From positions 857,573-921,572 of the forward strand of contig NZ_QFDM01000002.1 of assembly GCF_023702065.1 (NCBI RefSeq): a stretch of DNA of 64,000 nt, read 5' to 3'. Source of the stretch: Methanoculleus oceani (lineage in GTDB: Archaea > Halobacteriota > Methanomicrobia > Methanomicrobiales > Methanoculleaceae). A model generated the notes under the pieces. That model made no database searches, had not been told where the DNA came from, and worked only from the letters and a program-made list of their open reading frames with translations. Of the stretch, positions 1-9,085 are shown piece after piece. Numbering within the stretch: the stretch's first letter is position 1; every line of letters starts with the position of its first letter. Position numbers and translations under genes: made by a program.

Positions 1-140
1 AGACCCTCGATGACCGTGACTTCCTTTCCGTACCGGCGCTTGTTGATCTTTACGCTGATTCTCTGCTGTTCTTTGGCGACTTCTTCACAGATACACAGTT
101 CCTTTGGCAGTCCGCAAGTCGGACATATCCCACCGTTCAT
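1..140 (-). CDS. translation initiation factor aIF1 (SUI1 family), 3' part beyond window
   Basis: The first 46 codons are visible; the rest lies outside the window. The peptide starts [20 protein letters not shown], then reads into [16 protein letters not shown]. This is the zinc-binding-like Cys cluster (CPTC then CIC) followed by the first strand of the SUI1 fold, as in archaeal aIF1. The factor helps the small ribosomal subunit scan for and check the start codon. The start is the ATG at 140, with GAAAGGT a few bases upstream. An ATG 6 bases earlier meets a stop at once and is excluded. The gene reads away from nrdJ on the same strand. Confidence 0.85.
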   Translation of the reverse strand, partial: MNGGICPTCGLPKELCICEEVAKEQQRISVKINKRRYGKEVTVIEG

Positions 141-181
141 TGCATGTACCTTTCAGCTCTCGTTATATATTATTTGGCATG

Positions 182-1828
182 TCATCCGTCGATACGGCAG
201 ATGTCGCATCCCTGTGAGAGTATCTGGTCCGGCCTGCTCCGGTAACGGTAGACGGTGATACCCTTGCACCCGAGGTCATGGGCGAGAGAGAAGACACCGG
301 CGATCTCATCGGCGGTTGCACCCTCCGGAAGGTTCACGGTCTTCGAGACGGCGTTATCCACGTGCTTCTGGAACGCCGCCTGCATCCGGACGTGGTGCTC
401 CGGTGCGATCTCGATCGCCGTCTTGAAAAGGTCCCGGGTATGGCCATCCAGCGGGAGGGCCTCGACCGTCCCGTGCCGCCGGACGTGATCCGCTACGTCC
501 CTCCCGCCGGCGGTCTCCGGCAGGAACTCACCGATGAGGTCGCTCACGATGCTGACCGGATGCCCGTCGATCGTCCGGTCGTAGGCAAAGGAGAAGACCG
601 GCTCGATACCGCTCGTGGTCCCGGCGATGAGGTGGAGCGAGCCCGTGGGGGCGATGGTGGTGACGGTGGCGTTCCGCATATCCCCTGAGAAGACGGACCC
701 TTCTATCGCCGGGAACGATCCCAACTCTCTCCCGAGCTCCTCCGACCGCTCCCGCGCCGTTGCCTGCACCCGTCCCATCAGGCTCCCGGCGAACCGGAGC
801 GCCTCTCCCGACTCGTAGGGTATCCCGAGGCGTATGAGCGCTTCCGCAAATCCCATGACCCCGAGGCCGATCTTTCTGGTGGCAAGGGTTTGAGCCCGGA
901 TCTCGGGCAGGGGGAAGTGGTTGACGTCGATGACCGCATCGAGGAAGTCGATGCCGCACCGGACCGTTGCGGCAAGCAGGTCTTGGTCGAGGTCGTGCTG
1001 CCGTATGCACCGGGCGAGGTTGACGCTCCCGAGGTTGCAGCTCTCGTAGGGGTAGAGCGGCTGTTCGCCGCAGGGGTTGGTCGTCTCGATGGGCCCGAGG
1101 TGCGGGGTGGTGTTCTTCCGGTTGATCTCGTCGAGGAAGAGCACCCCCGGCTCGCCGGACGCCCGTGCGGATGCGGCGATGAGGTGCCAGAGCGACCGCG
1201 GATCGATACTCTTCCAGACACTGCCGTCGCGGGGATTGATGAGGTCGTACTCCTCGTCCGTTGCGAGGCACCGGAGGAACCTCTCGTCGATGCCGACCGA
1301 GATGTTGAAGTTCGGAAAACCTCCTGCCTGCTTGCAGATGACGAACTCCTCGATGTCGGGATGGGAGGCCGCGAGCACCCCCATGTTCGCCCCCCTCCGC
1401 CGGCCGCCCTGCCTGACCGCCCCGGTCGCCGCATCGAAGACCCGCATGAACGAGACCGGCCCGCTTGCGGCGCCCATGGCTCCGTTGACGACGTCGCCGC
1501 GTGGCCGCAGACGGGAAAACGAGAACCCGGTTCCTCCCCCGGACTGGTGGATGAGCGCCATGTGGCCGAGGCTTCTAAAGATCCCTTCGAGGGTATCCTC
1601 CACCGGGAGGACGAAGCAGGCAGAGAGCTGCCCGCCGGGGGTGCCCGCGTTCATCAGGGTCGGAGAGTTAGGGAGGAAGAGAAAGTTCGAGAGGAGAGAG
1701 AAGAACTCGCGGGACTTTGCCGAACCGCCCACGGCGCCGGCGACCCGGGAGAAGAGGTCGTGCGGCGCTTCACCGGGGAGGAGGTACCGGCGTTCCAGGA
1801 GGAGGCGACCTTGCGGGGAGAACTCCAT
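182..1828 (-). CDS. nrdJ: adenosylcobalamin-dependent (class II) ribonucleoside-diphosphate reductase
   Basis: Reduces ribonucleotides to deoxyribonucleotides with an adenosylcobalamin radical, without oxygen. About 548 residues. Visible motifs: SACF with the first redox Cys near residue 71, the catalytic NPCGE loop at about 251-255 (N, C and E all present), a second Cys in ESCNLGS near 264, APTGS near 393-397, and a C-terminal Cys pair CDIC for re-reduction. There is no N-terminal ATP cone, so it is shorter than many family members. The frame stays open far upstream, antisense to cobQ, but homology begins at MEFSPQGRLL, so the ATG at 1828 is chosen. It is divergent from the cobalamin synthesis gene cobQ, which makes its cofactor pathway. 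Confidence 0.9.
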   Translation of the reverse strand: MEFSPQGRLLLERRYLLPGEAPHDLFSRVAGAVGGSAKSREFFSLLSNFLFLPNSPTLMNAGTPGGQLSACFVLPVEDTLEGIFRSLGHMALIHQSGGGTGFSFSRLRPRGDVVNGAMGAASGPVSFMRVFDAATGAVRQGGRRRGANMGVLAASHPDIEEFVICKQAGGFPNFNISVGIDERFLRCLATDEEYDLINPRDGSVWKSIDPRSLWHLIAASARASGEPGVLFLDEINRKNTTPHLGPIETTNPCGEQPLYPYESCNLGSVNLARCIRQHDLDQDLLAATVRCGIDFLDAVIDVNHFPLPEIRAQTLATRKIGLGVMGFAEALIRLGIPYESGEALRFAGSLMGRVQATARERSEELGRELGSFPAIEGSVFSGDMRNATVTTIAPTGSLHLIAGTTSGIEPVFSFAYDRTIDGHPVSIVSDLIGEFLPETAGGRDVADHVRRHGTVEALPLDGHTRDLFKTAIEIAPEHHVRMQAAFQKHVDNAVSKTVNLPEGATADEIAGVFSLAHDLGCKGITVYRYRSRPDQILSQGCDICRIDG

Positions 1829-1850
1829 ACAACACCATGAAACCCCGCCC

Positions 1851-1857
1851 TTAATAA
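1851..1857. promoter_or_regulatory. probable shared TATA region between nrdJ and cobQ
   Basis: TTAATAA is the only A/T-rich heptamer in the 57 bp between the two divergent start codons. It lies about 29-35 bp upstream of the cobQ ATG and about 23-29 bp upstream of the nrdJ ATG, so it could serve as an archaeal TATA box in either direction with very short leaders. cobQ has no clear Shine-Dalgarno sequence, which fits a leaderless message. Inferred from spacing only. Confidence 0.4.
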
Positions 1858-1885
1858 TCCGTCGTGCCCAACTCTCCTGCCAGCA

Positions 1886-3382
1886 ATGTCTCTCATCGTG
1901 CTCGGAACTGCATCCCACGTGGGCAAGAGCGTGACGGTCGCGGCGCTCTGCCGTGCGCTCTACCGGCGCGGAATCCCGGTTGCGCCGTTCAAATCCCAGA
2001 ACATGAGCCTCAACTCCTACGTCACGGCCGACGGGAGCGAGATCGGGATCGCCCAGGCCTTTCAGGCCTTCGCGGCCGGGATAGAACCCGCCGCCGATAT
2101 GAACCCGATCCTCCTCAAACCGAAGGGGGATGCGGTCTCGCAGGTGGTGCTGCTCGGCAGGCCGTATAAGGATGTGCAGATCCGGGACTACTACACGGAG
2201 ACGGATATGCTTCTCGCGGAGGCTGTCTCGGCGTTCGAGCGGTTGCGGAGACGCTACGGCCACGTGGTGGTGGAAGGTGCCGGGGGAGCGGCGGAGGTGA
2301 ATCTCTACGACCGCGACATCGCGAACATAAGGCTCGCCCGGGCCCTCCGCCTCCCCATCGTCCTGGTCGCCGATATCGAGCGGGGCGGGGTCTTCGCCCA
2401 GGTCTACGGAACGCTTGCCCTCCTCCCGGAGGATATCCGCCCCCTCGTCGTCGGGGTCATCGTCAACAAGTTCCGGGGCGACGCCGGGCTCTTTGCGTCG
2501 GGGGTTGCAAAACTCGAGGAACTCACGGGTGTCCGGGTGCTCGGGGTGGTGCCGTATGCGGATATCCCCCTCCCGAGCGAGGACTCGCTCTCGATCGCCG
2601 ACAAAGGGCACCGGACGGCCGGGCGCCCGGTCAGGATCGCCGTCGTCCGCCTCCCCAGGATCTCGAACTTCACCGACTTCGAACTCCTCGAGCAGTACGC
2701 CTCGGTGGACTACGTCCCTCCGGGAAGACCGCTTGCGGACTACGACTGCATCATCCTCCCGGGAACGAAGAACACCGTGGAGGACCTCGCCGTGCTCGAC
2801 CGTGCCGGGACGGGAGAGGAACTCCGGCTCGCCCGGGAGCGGGGGGTCCCGATCATCGGTATCTGCGGCGGCTACCAGATGCTCGGGAACCGGATCGTCG
2901 ACTCGGGCATCGAGTCGGAGGTCCACGCCGATTACCGGGGGTTCGGGCTCCTCGACGTCGTCACCGCCTTTACCGGCTATCACAAGACGACGGTCCAGGT
3001 ACGGCGCCGGGCAACCGGGCCCGGCCCCATCCTCGAGAGGGTGGGGGAGGTGGACGGCTACGAGATCCACATGGGCGAGACGGAACGGGGAGATCTCCCC
3101 GCGGCGTTCGCCGGGGAGGGGGCCGCGACCCCCGACGGCCTGGTCTTCGGGACCTACATGCACGGCCTCTTCCAGAACCCCGGCGCCGCGAACGCCCTCC
3201 TCGCCTACCTCTCGGAACGGCGGGGCGTGCCGTTCGAGCCGATGACGGCGGCCCCGGGCGGAGGCGGCAACGGCATCGTGGCTGCCTACGACGATCTGGC
3301 CCGGCACTTCGAGGAGCACGTGGATATGAATGCGATTATGGAATATTTTGTGGATGCGACGGGCCAAAGGGCCGGAGCATGA
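1886..3382 (+). CDS. cobQ: adenosylcobyric acid synthase (CobQ/CbiP)
   Basis: Amidates adenosylcobyrinic acid a,c-diamide at four side chains using glutamine and ATP, late in B12 synthesis. 498 residues. The N-terminal P-loop-like ATPase half begins [13 protein letters not shown], followed by [24 protein letters not shown] and [12 protein letters not shown]. The C-terminal class I glutamine amidotransferase half has [10 protein letters not shown] with the nucleophile Cys, and the His of GTYMHGLF. Length is normal for the family. The last residues (DATGQRAGA) and the stop codon are encoded by an intergenic repeat unit that recurs 71 bp downstream, so the native C-terminus has apparently been overwritten. 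Divergent from nrdJ. Confidence 0.93.
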   Translation: MSLIVLGTASHVGKSVTVAALCRALYRRGIPVAPFKSQNMSLNSYVTADGSEIGIAQAFQAFAAGIEPAADMNPILLKPKGDAVSQVVLLGRPYKDVQIRDYYTETDMLLAEAVSAFERLRRRYGHVVVEGAGGAAEVNLYDRDIANIRLARALRLPIVLVADIERGGVFAQVYGTLALLPEDIRPLVVGVIVNKFRGDAGLFASGVAKLEELTGVRVLGVVPYADIPLPSEDSLSIADKGHRTAGRPVRIAVVRLPRISNFTDFELLEQYASVDYVPPGRPLADYDCIILPGTKNTVEDLAVLDRAGTGEELRLARERGVPIIGICGGYQMLGNRIVDSGIESEVHADYRGFGLLDVVTAFTGYHKTTVQVRRRATGPGPILERVGEVDGYEIHMGETERGDLPAAFAGEGAATPDGLVFGTYMHGLFQNPGAANALLAYLSERRGVPFEPMTAAPGGGGNGIVAAYDDLARHFEEHVDMNAIMEYFVDATGQRAGA

Positions 3383-3456
3383 GAAAACGCGAAGCGTTTT
3401 CGAACTGCGCGCCGAGTAGATGAACTGCGACGGGCCAAAGGGCCGGAGCATGAGAA
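3355..3456. repeat. modular hairpin repeat array, locus A
   Basis: Two perfect 31 bp copies (3355-3385 and 3426-3456) start TGCGACGGGCCAAAGGGCC and continue into GGAGCATGAGAA. Between them lies the hairpin AAAACGC-GAA-GCGTTTT (3384-3400). The first copy forms the end of cobQ including its stop. Further short inverted modules follow to about 3545. The same stems and the GGAGCxTGAG linker recur at five other loci in this window. Confidence 0.8.
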
Positions 3457-3597
3457 GCCGTCAGGCTTCGAGCGGCGCCACCGGGCAGCCGAAGACCGTG
3501 CCCGGCAATTTCAATGAGCAAGGCTGGAGGCATACGAGAAGATTTTCAGCCGCTCGTTGCTTAATTTTGTAAAAAGAGAATACCCGCCCCGGCCCTT

Positions 3598-4653
3598 TCA
3601 GATAAAGAACCGGAACGCAATCCAGGCGATCAGTACCATGATGGCCGAGTACTTCAGCCCCCCGAGCACCCGGCCTTCGCCCATGACGCCCGCCGCGAGC
3701 CCCGAGAAGAGGCCCTGGATCAGTGCGGCGTGGGAGAAGAGCCGGTTGTAGAGGAAGAGGTCCACGGTACCTATGAACGCCTGGCTCGAACCCGACGCCG
3801 CGACCGCCTCGCCCGCCTCCGCCATGGTGGTGAGGAAGGTGCTCGAGAGCACCCCGATGACGAAGAGGAAGACGAAGAACGACATGACGACGATGACCAT
3901 GTAGATCATCATCCCGTTCTTCCGCTCCGACTTCAGGTTGAAGAACTCGTAGGCATCGTGCGCCGCCGCCCGCAGCACCTCGCTCACGTCGCCGCCGGCG
4001 GAACTCGCCTGGGCGATCAGGTCGACGCTCCGCTCGGTGAGCGGGGTGTTCACGGCCTTCCCGAACCGGCGGATGGCCTCCACGAACGGGACGCCCCAGG
4101 ACATCTCGGTATCAAGCTTGCGGATATGCGGCGTGAGCGCCCCGTACTCGCCCTCCGAAACGATGTGGATGGCGTGCGGGAGCGTCATACCCGAATCGTT
4201 CATGCCGGCCACGTCCCGGAAGAAGTTCGGGAGGGACGCCTCGATGCTCGATACACGCAGCGATTCCTTGAGGTCGAGGGCTGCGAGCGGCACGATGGCG
4301 ATGAGGAGCGCGAAGACGAAGATATCGTCGAGCATCGTCGTCGTGAAGAGGACGTTGATGCCGTAGGACATCACCAGGCTCATAAATCCGCCGACGAGGA
4401 GGAGGAGCGCCACCGGAACGGAGACGAAGAGGATGGTGACGGGCTCCGCCATCATCACCTTGAGCGGATGCCTGAGGAACCGGTAAAATCCTTCCTGGTA
4501 CTTCCGCCAGTTCTCAATCCCGCCGAAGATCTCCCGCTCCTGCTCTTCGAGCGGGTCGGGCGGCGGAGAGAGCTCCGCCGCGCCGCCGTCAGGAGACCGG
4601 TTCCGATCTCCTGACCGGTTCAGAAAGCCGTTGAAGATATCTTTGAATCCCAT
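3598..4653 (-). CDS. type II/IV secretion platform protein, TadC/FlaJ-like
   Basis: Integral membrane platform (GspF/T2SSF domain) of an archaeal pilus or secretion machine; it anchors the assembly ATPase and moves pilins through the membrane. 351 residues. After a soluble N-terminal stretch of about 75 residues come hydrophobic segments (ILFVSVPVALLLLVGGFMSL; DIFVFALLIAIVPLAAL). A cytoplasmic T2SSF region contains VAGMNDSGMTLPHAIHI and SSAGGDVSEVLRAAAHD, followed by more membrane segments at the C-terminus. Start ATG at 4653 lies one base after the stop of the upstream platform gene, with GGAGGT just ahead. Third machine gene in a tightly coupled operon. Confidence 0.85.
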   Translation of the reverse strand: MGFKDIFNGFLNRSGDRNRSPDGGAAELSPPPDPLEEQEREIFGGIENWRKYQEGFYRFLRHPLKVMMAEPVTILFVSVPVALLLLVGGFMSLVMSYGINVLFTTTMLDDIFVFALLIAIVPLAALDLKESLRVSSIEASLPNFFRDVAGMNDSGMTLPHAIHIVSEGEYGALTPHIRKLDTEMSWGVPFVEAIRRFGKAVNTPLTERSVDLIAQASSAGGDVSEVLRAAAHDAYEFFNLKSERKNGMMIYMVIVVMSFFVFLFVIGVLSSTFLTTMAEAGEAVAASGSSQAFIGTVDLFLYNRLFSHAALIQGLFSGLAAGVMGEGRVLGGLKYSAIMVLIAWIAFRFFI

Positions 4654-4654
4654 A

Positions 4655-5578
4655 TCACACCTCCGGGGTCATGGAACTGATCAGGATGACGAACATCATG
4701 CTCCCGAACGGCACGATCAGGTAGATGATGATGTAGAGGAAGAACGGGTTCGAGTCGCCAGAGATGAGCGTCATGATCGACTGCAGGATGATCAAAAAGA
4801 GCATCCCGGCGACCATCGCGGTAACGTAGGACTCCGCGATCAGCCCGAGCGTCTCCAGGAACGACTTCTGCTGCTGGTTGTTCTCGAGCGTATACTGGTG
4901 AGCCTTGTTGCGGAAATACTCCGTAAGGTTGCTCCCGCTGGAGATGCTCGCAACGGCCCCCTGCATGAACTCCCGCATCCGTTCGCTCGGCGTCGCCTGC
5001 GAGACGGTTCGCAGGGCGTCAAGAAGGTCCTTCCCGAAGAAATCGGTCTCCCGGGAGATGTAACGCGCTTCGACGGCACTCTCGCCGTAGATTTTGCTCT
5101 GGCCGAGCAGCCGGAAGACCTCGTCCGGGGTGATCCCCGCCGAGGACATGGCGGTGACGTAGTTGATGGCGTACGGGAGGGTGGCGTCGATGTTCCGGGA
5201 GCGCTCTCCGGCCCGTATACCGGGATAGAGGAGGAAGATCAGGTATGATATCCCCCCGAATATCAGGAGAGAAAAGATCGTGATGATGATGGTGCCGAGC
5301 AGCATTTTGTAATCGTTTAACGCGTAGAGGACCTCGGGGACCGCTCCACGGTAGACGATCATATCGGGGATCCGCAGGAGGTAGGTCAGAAGTCCGATAA
5401 GCACGGCGGCGACCAGCCCCACGACGATCGAGGAGATATAAGCGGTCGCAAGATAGGCCTCGAACGGTGTATTCATCCGGGCCCCCATCAGGTTGTTCCT
5501 GAGACTGATGTAGTCTCCCCGCTTCTCCTTCAGGCCGTGGCCGATCAGGTTGAAGCAGAACCGCTCGTAACCGTTCAT
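4655..5578 (-). CDS. second type II/IV secretion platform protein, TadC/FlaJ-like
   Basis: 307 residues, partner of the adjacent 351-residue platform protein. Membrane segments flank cytoplasmic T2SSF-like helices containing AMSSAGITPDEVFRLLG and SISSGSNLTEYFRNKA, the same arrangement as in the neighbour. Its ATG overlaps the stop of the ATPase gene (ATGA), so the two are translationally coupled. Having two platform genes in series is known from archaeal Tad-like pili and suggests a heteromeric platform. No pilin gene is seen nearby, so the substrate is unknown. Confidence 0.82.
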   Translation of the reverse strand: MNGYERFCFNLIGHGLKEKRGDYISLRNNLMGARMNTPFEAYLATAYISSIVVGLVAAVLIGLLTYLLRIPDMIVYRGAVPEVLYALNDYKMLLGTIIITIFSLLIFGGISYLIFLLYPGIRAGERSRNIDATLPYAINYVTAMSSAGITPDEVFRLLGQSKIYGESAVEARYISRETDFFGKDLLDALRTVSQATPSERMREFMQGAVASISSGSNLTEYFRNKAHQYTLENNQQQKSFLETLGLIAESYVTAMVAGMLFLIILQSIMTLISGDSNPFFLYIIIYLIVPFGSMMFVILISSMTPEV

Positions 5579-8091
5579 GCGGAACCACCCTCCCCGTAGA
5601 GATCGGCCCGCACCCGCTGGACGACCGTCTCCGGATCCCGGAAGTAGGATACCAGGATCTTGCTCACGTCACGGAAGTGGCGGATCTTCTTGATGCGCAT
5701 CCATTCAAGGACTTCCTGCCGCCGTTTCAACTCTTCGCGCATCCGCTCCTCGCTCCAGCCTCTGTCTTCCATGATCTGTTCGAGGATGTAGGATTTGCCG
5801 GAATACCGGATCTCGTCGGTCGCAGGATGCCACCGGAAGACTTCGTTCGTGATCAGCTCGTTCGTCCGGGGGTCGATATCCAGGATCTCGATGAGCTGCT
5901 TGTTCCGCCGGATCCGCTGGCCGCCCACCCGGGCCTGCACCTGGATGGACATCAGGGAGAGCGCAGAGAGCATGTTCCTCGGTACGTCGATCGGCGGGTT
6001 CTCCAGACGGTGGACGGCGCTCGCCACCGAATCTGCGTGCATCGTCGCATAGGTGACGTGGCCGGTGCTCATTGCCTGGAAGAGGGTCAGGGCCTCCTTG
6101 CCACGGACCTCGCCGACCAGGATGTACTCCGGGCGCTGCCGGAGAGCGGCACGCAGAAGTTCGTACATATCGATCCCGCCCCGCCCGTCCTGCGAGAACG
6201 AGTCGCGGGTGATGCTCGGGATCCAGTTCGGGTGGGGGAGTTTCAGCTCCCGGGTATCCTCGAGTGTGACGATCTTTGCGAGCGGCGGGATAAACAGCGA
6301 TAAGGCGTTCAGCGTCGTGGTCTTCCCCGATGCCGTCCCTCCGGCAAATATACAGGACTTGGCATTCTCGACCGCGAGCCATATGAAGGCGATCCCGAGC
6401 GGCGAGAAGGTATGCCACTCGATGAGGTCCGTGGGCGTGATCGGCTCTTCCCGGAACTTACGGATGGTGAACGTCGAGCCGTGAGCGGTCACTTCCGCCC
6501 CGAGCGTCATCTGGATACGCGACCCGTCGCTCATCGTGGCATCCAGCATCGGTTCGGCGATAGAGATGTATTTCCCGGCCCGCTGCGCAAGTTTCGTGAC
6601 GAACGAGTCGAGCTCGACAGAATCGTGGTAGGCGAGACTCGTCTTCATCGACTCGTACGTCGTGTGATAGACGAAGATGTAACTGCCCACGCCGTCGCAG
6701 GAGATATCCTCGATGTACTTATCGTGCATCACCGGGTCGATCAGCCCGTCGCCGAGGAACTCCTTCTCCACGTGGTAGAGGATCTTCTCCCGCGCGAGCA
6801 CCGCAAGGTGGATCCCATAGTCGGCGATGACGATGTTCGCCGAATCGCGAAGCGCCTTCCGTGCTTCGTCACGGTTGAGTTCACGGGTGGTGATATCGAG
6901 TGTCTCAAAGAGGCGCTCCTTGATCTCCCCGAAGAGCTCCTGCTCCGCGGGCGTGAGCACGGGCTCGATGACATGGTAGGTGTACTCGTGCGTCGTGCTG
7001 TCGTAGGTCACCCGGACATAGGCATACGGCTCGTTCACCGGGTAGAGTTCGATCTCTTCCAGTCCCGGCGCCGGCCGCATCGTGAGATCGACGATCGGTC
7101 CGTGGAGCGTGGGGTTGTACTCTTCGACCACGGCCCCGACCTTCGGGAGCTGCAACTTTTTAAAGAACCCGAAACGGGGTTCTGGAACCTCTTCGGCAGG
7201 AGCCGCCACCTCTGCAGCAGCTGAGGCAAGTGTGCTGGAGGAGAAGGCCTGGGAGAAGAGATCGTCGAACTCCGATACGACCCGGGCATTATCGACAAAA
7301 TCGAAACTGTGCTCGGTACGGTTGATGCTCAGTTCATCGACCGTGAACGTCGCACTCTTCGGGAGGATCAGGTCCGCCAGGTTCCCGAGTTCCTCGACCG
7401 TCACCACGCCGTCATCCACGTCTCCGTCGGGTTCCGCCTCATCGACCTCCACCGCTCCGGAGTTCTTCGAGCGTGAGGTGCCGGGTGCATCGGTCTCCCG
7501 CCGCCCCCTCATCCGGTCGAGGAGCGCGGCGGAAGCGTTGTGCCCCGGCGAGGAGGGCGGCACCTGTGGCCCCGCTCCGGTATCCCCCGCCGTCGGGGAG
7601 GACGCGACCTCTCCGTCGGCATCCACCTCGTGCTGCCCGAGCCGGTTGAGGATTGCACGAACCGGATCTCTGGTGCCGGTTGCGCGCTGATCGGTGGTGT
7701 TTCCGGATCTCGCCACCGCATCGATAAGCGAACGGATCCCCGCACTCTTCGATGCCGGCATGGGAGAGATGTCCGGCTGCTCGTCCTCTTCGCCCGAATC
7801 GGCGCCGGCATCATATGAAATCGCCTCCGGCTGCTCGTCCTCTTCATCTGAATCGGCGCCGGCATCATATGAAATCGCCTCCGGCTGCTCGTCCTCTTCA
7901 TCTGAATCGGCGCCGGCATCATCCGGAGCCACATCTTCCCGAACCTCCTCCCCGGGAGGTTGGAACGGCGGAGCGGGATCGACACTTTCTATCGTGGTTT
8001 TCCCGTTGCCAGTCTGCAGTTCCCCGGAGTGTGTGAGAAGATTCCTGACCGTTGCTATCAATTCACGTTCTTCGTCTTCACCTGTTCTCAT
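5575..8091 (-). CDS. type II/IV secretion system ATPase (VirB11/TadA/FlaI-like) with long acidic N-terminus
   Basis: Hexameric ATPase that powers pilus assembly or secretion. About 838 residues from the ATG at 8091; a TTG 21 bp earlier is possible but has no better support. The C-terminal half holds Walker A (FAGGTASGKTTTLNAL), the Asp box (VTLEDTRELKLPHPNW), Walker B with acidic residue (YILVGEVRGKEA) and the His box (TGHVTYATMHADS). The first 270 or so residues are low-complexity and acidic, with an 18-residue sequence repeated almost three times, and are probably disordered. That extension is unusual compared with FlaI (about 550 residues). The start overlaps the end of the leader gene by 14 bp. 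Confidence 0.88.
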   Translation of the reverse strand: MRTGEDEERELIATVRNLLTHSGELQTGNGKTTIESVDPAPPFQPPGEEVREDVAPDDAGADSDEEDEQPEAISYDAGADSDEEDEQPEAISYDAGADSGEEDEQPDISPMPASKSAGIRSLIDAVARSGNTTDQRATGTRDPVRAILNRLGQHEVDADGEVASSPTAGDTGAGPQVPPSSPGHNASAALLDRMRGRRETDAPGTSRSKNSGAVEVDEAEPDGDVDDGVVTVEELGNLADLILPKSATFTVDELSINRTEHSFDFVDNARVVSEFDDLFSQAFSSSTLASAAAEVAAPAEEVPEPRFGFFKKLQLPKVGAVVEEYNPTLHGPIVDLTMRPAPGLEEIELYPVNEPYAYVRVTYDSTTHEYTYHVIEPVLTPAEQELFGEIKERLFETLDITTRELNRDEARKALRDSANIVIADYGIHLAVLAREKILYHVEKEFLGDGLIDPVMHDKYIEDISCDGVGSYIFVYHTTYESMKTSLAYHDSVELDSFVTKLAQRAGKYISIAEPMLDATMSDGSRIQMTLGAEVTAHGSTFTIRKFREEPITPTDLIEWHTFSPLGIAFIWLAVENAKSCIFAGGTASGKTTTLNALSLFIPPLAKIVTLEDTRELKLPHPNWIPSITRDSFSQDGRGGIDMYELLRAALRQRPEYILVGEVRGKEALTLFQAMSTGHVTYATMHADSVASAVHRLENPPIDVPRNMLSALSLMSIQVQARVGGQRIRRNKQLIEILDIDPRTNELITNEVFRWHPATDEIRYSGKSYILEQIMEDRGWSEERMREELKRRQEVLEWMRIKKIRHFRDVSKILVSYFRDPETVVQRVRADLYGEGGSA
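7772..7925 (-). repeat. 54 bp in-frame tandem repeat (about 2.8 copies) in the ATPase gene
   Basis: Units begin at 7772, 7826 and 7880. Each 54 bp unit encodes 18 residues related to AISYDAGADSDEEDEQPE. Units two and three are nearly identical at DNA level, differing from unit one at only a few bases, so the expansion is recent. Being a multiple of three, copy number change preserves the frame. Confidence 0.9.
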
Positions 8092-8722
8092 CCTCTGTGC
8101 CCCCAATATCAACGTACGTTTCTACCTGAGGTTCATGGAACTCGATGATGCACCGTGTCCGCTCGCCGATCCGATCCGAGACCACACACATGTAGCGCCC
8201 GTTAAGGAGCCGGAAACAGACTCTTCCCCCGGAATCCGTCACATCGCTCGTCATGACGACCTTTCCCTTCCGGATCGCGACATGGGCTCCGGCGAGAGGC
8301 ACCCGGCCGTTGCGCACGGTCAGGCAGAGTATCCCCACCCGCTGTCGGGTAGGCGTGCCGATGGTCGGAATGTCGAGGCGGCCGTTCTTCTTCAGGTGGC
8401 TCTTCTCGAAGATCCTGCACCGTGACACCAGTGCGTCGGCAATCGGCGTCATCACCGGGAAGAGTTCGAATTCTTCCCTCCCGGTCAGGCGCAGGACGGC
8501 AGAGTCTCCGAAGAGTGTCCCCTTCTCATCGACAAACATGGCACCGTTCGGTTCGCCGCTGGAGAAAACCAGGAAAAACGTATGCTTCTCCTCTTTCGAG
8601 ACCCCTATCCCGGTCGAAGAGTGAACGGTGCCGTAGTGCAGCAACTCGTCAAGAGTAAAGCACCCCTCGCAGGTCGACTGTTGTAGGATCTCGCCCATAA
8701 GGTCGTTTATGTCCATGTACAT
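8078..8722 (-). CDS. uncharacterised first gene of the pilus/secretion operon
   Basis: 214 residues, no family recognised with certainty. The N-terminal 100 or so residues (LMGEILQQSTCEGCFTLDEL, then VFSSGEPNGAMFVDEKGTLFG) resemble small sensory or regulatory folds that dock on partner proteins. The C-terminal part (VPLAGAHVAIRKGKVVMTSD followed by DSGGRVCFRLLNGRY) looks like a small beta-sandwich of the carboxypeptidase-regulatory type. There is no signal peptide. It overlaps the ATPase gene, so it is probably made with the machine and may regulate it. ATG at 8722 is used; an in-frame ATG at 8716 is equally possible. Confidence 0.7.
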   Translation of the reverse strand: MYMDINDLMGEILQQSTCEGCFTLDELLHYGTVHSSTGIGVSKEEKHTFFLVFSSGEPNGAMFVDEKGTLFGDSAVLRLTGREEFELFPVMTPIADALVSRCRIFEKSHLKKNGRLDIPTIGTPTRQRVGILCLTVRNGRVPLAGAHVAIRKGKVVMTSDVTDSGGRVCFRLLNGRYMCVVSDRIGERTRCIIEFHEPQVETYVDIGGTEDENR

Positions 8723-8743
8723 CTTCAGGTATGGTATTCAGTA

Positions 8744-8753
8744 GTTTTTTATG
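8744..8753 (-). promoter_or_regulatory. probable TATA box of the pilus/secretion operon
   Basis: On the minus strand CATAAAAAAC lies 22-31 bp upstream of the first ATG (8722), as expected for a nearly leaderless archaeal transcript. No Shine-Dalgarno sequence precedes that ATG. Assigned from spacing and composition only. Confidence 0.4.
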
Positions 8754-9085
8754 CCGGAAAGGGGATTTTACCCCTATCACAATATATCACATCAGTATGC
8801 TATTATTAATACCTTGTGATAATCCAATCTCGATTCTGGCAAATATTCTCGTGAAAGCGGCGTATCAGGGAGGCGGAAGGAGACCGTTTGCGAACAGGGA
8901 TCTCCGGAGGAGTTCCGACCGATCTGAGGGGCTTGACCAGAGATCGGGAGGCCAGGAGCCGCCATATTCGGATAAGGGGGCGCTTGAGGGGCCATACGTC
9001 CGGAAAACGCATTGAAACACCAGGGATCCCCTGCAAAGAGAGATCGCCAGAAATAAGAGATAAAAGGTGGATAAAGTACTCGCCC
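8754..9085. other. intergenic region between divergent pilus operon and prepilin peptidase
   Basis: No convincing gene. The left part is A/T-rich (around 8775-8825, with several TATA-like stretches such as ATATATCAC and TTATTAATACC). It probably contains the promoter of the peptidase gene. The right part is GC-rich with no recognisable structure. Confidence 0.5.

Noticed and set aside
1829..1885. Cobalamin riboswitch before cobQ or nrdJ
   Set aside because: The 57 bp gap is too short for the aptamer and no B12-box-like sequence is visible.
1829..3451. Upstream extension of the nrdJ reading frame (about 540 codons antisense to cobQ)
   Set aside because: It lies opposite a fully conserved cobQ gene and its residues are low-complexity Arg/Gly/Pro/Glu typical of GC-rich antisense frames. 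NrdJ homology starts at 1828.
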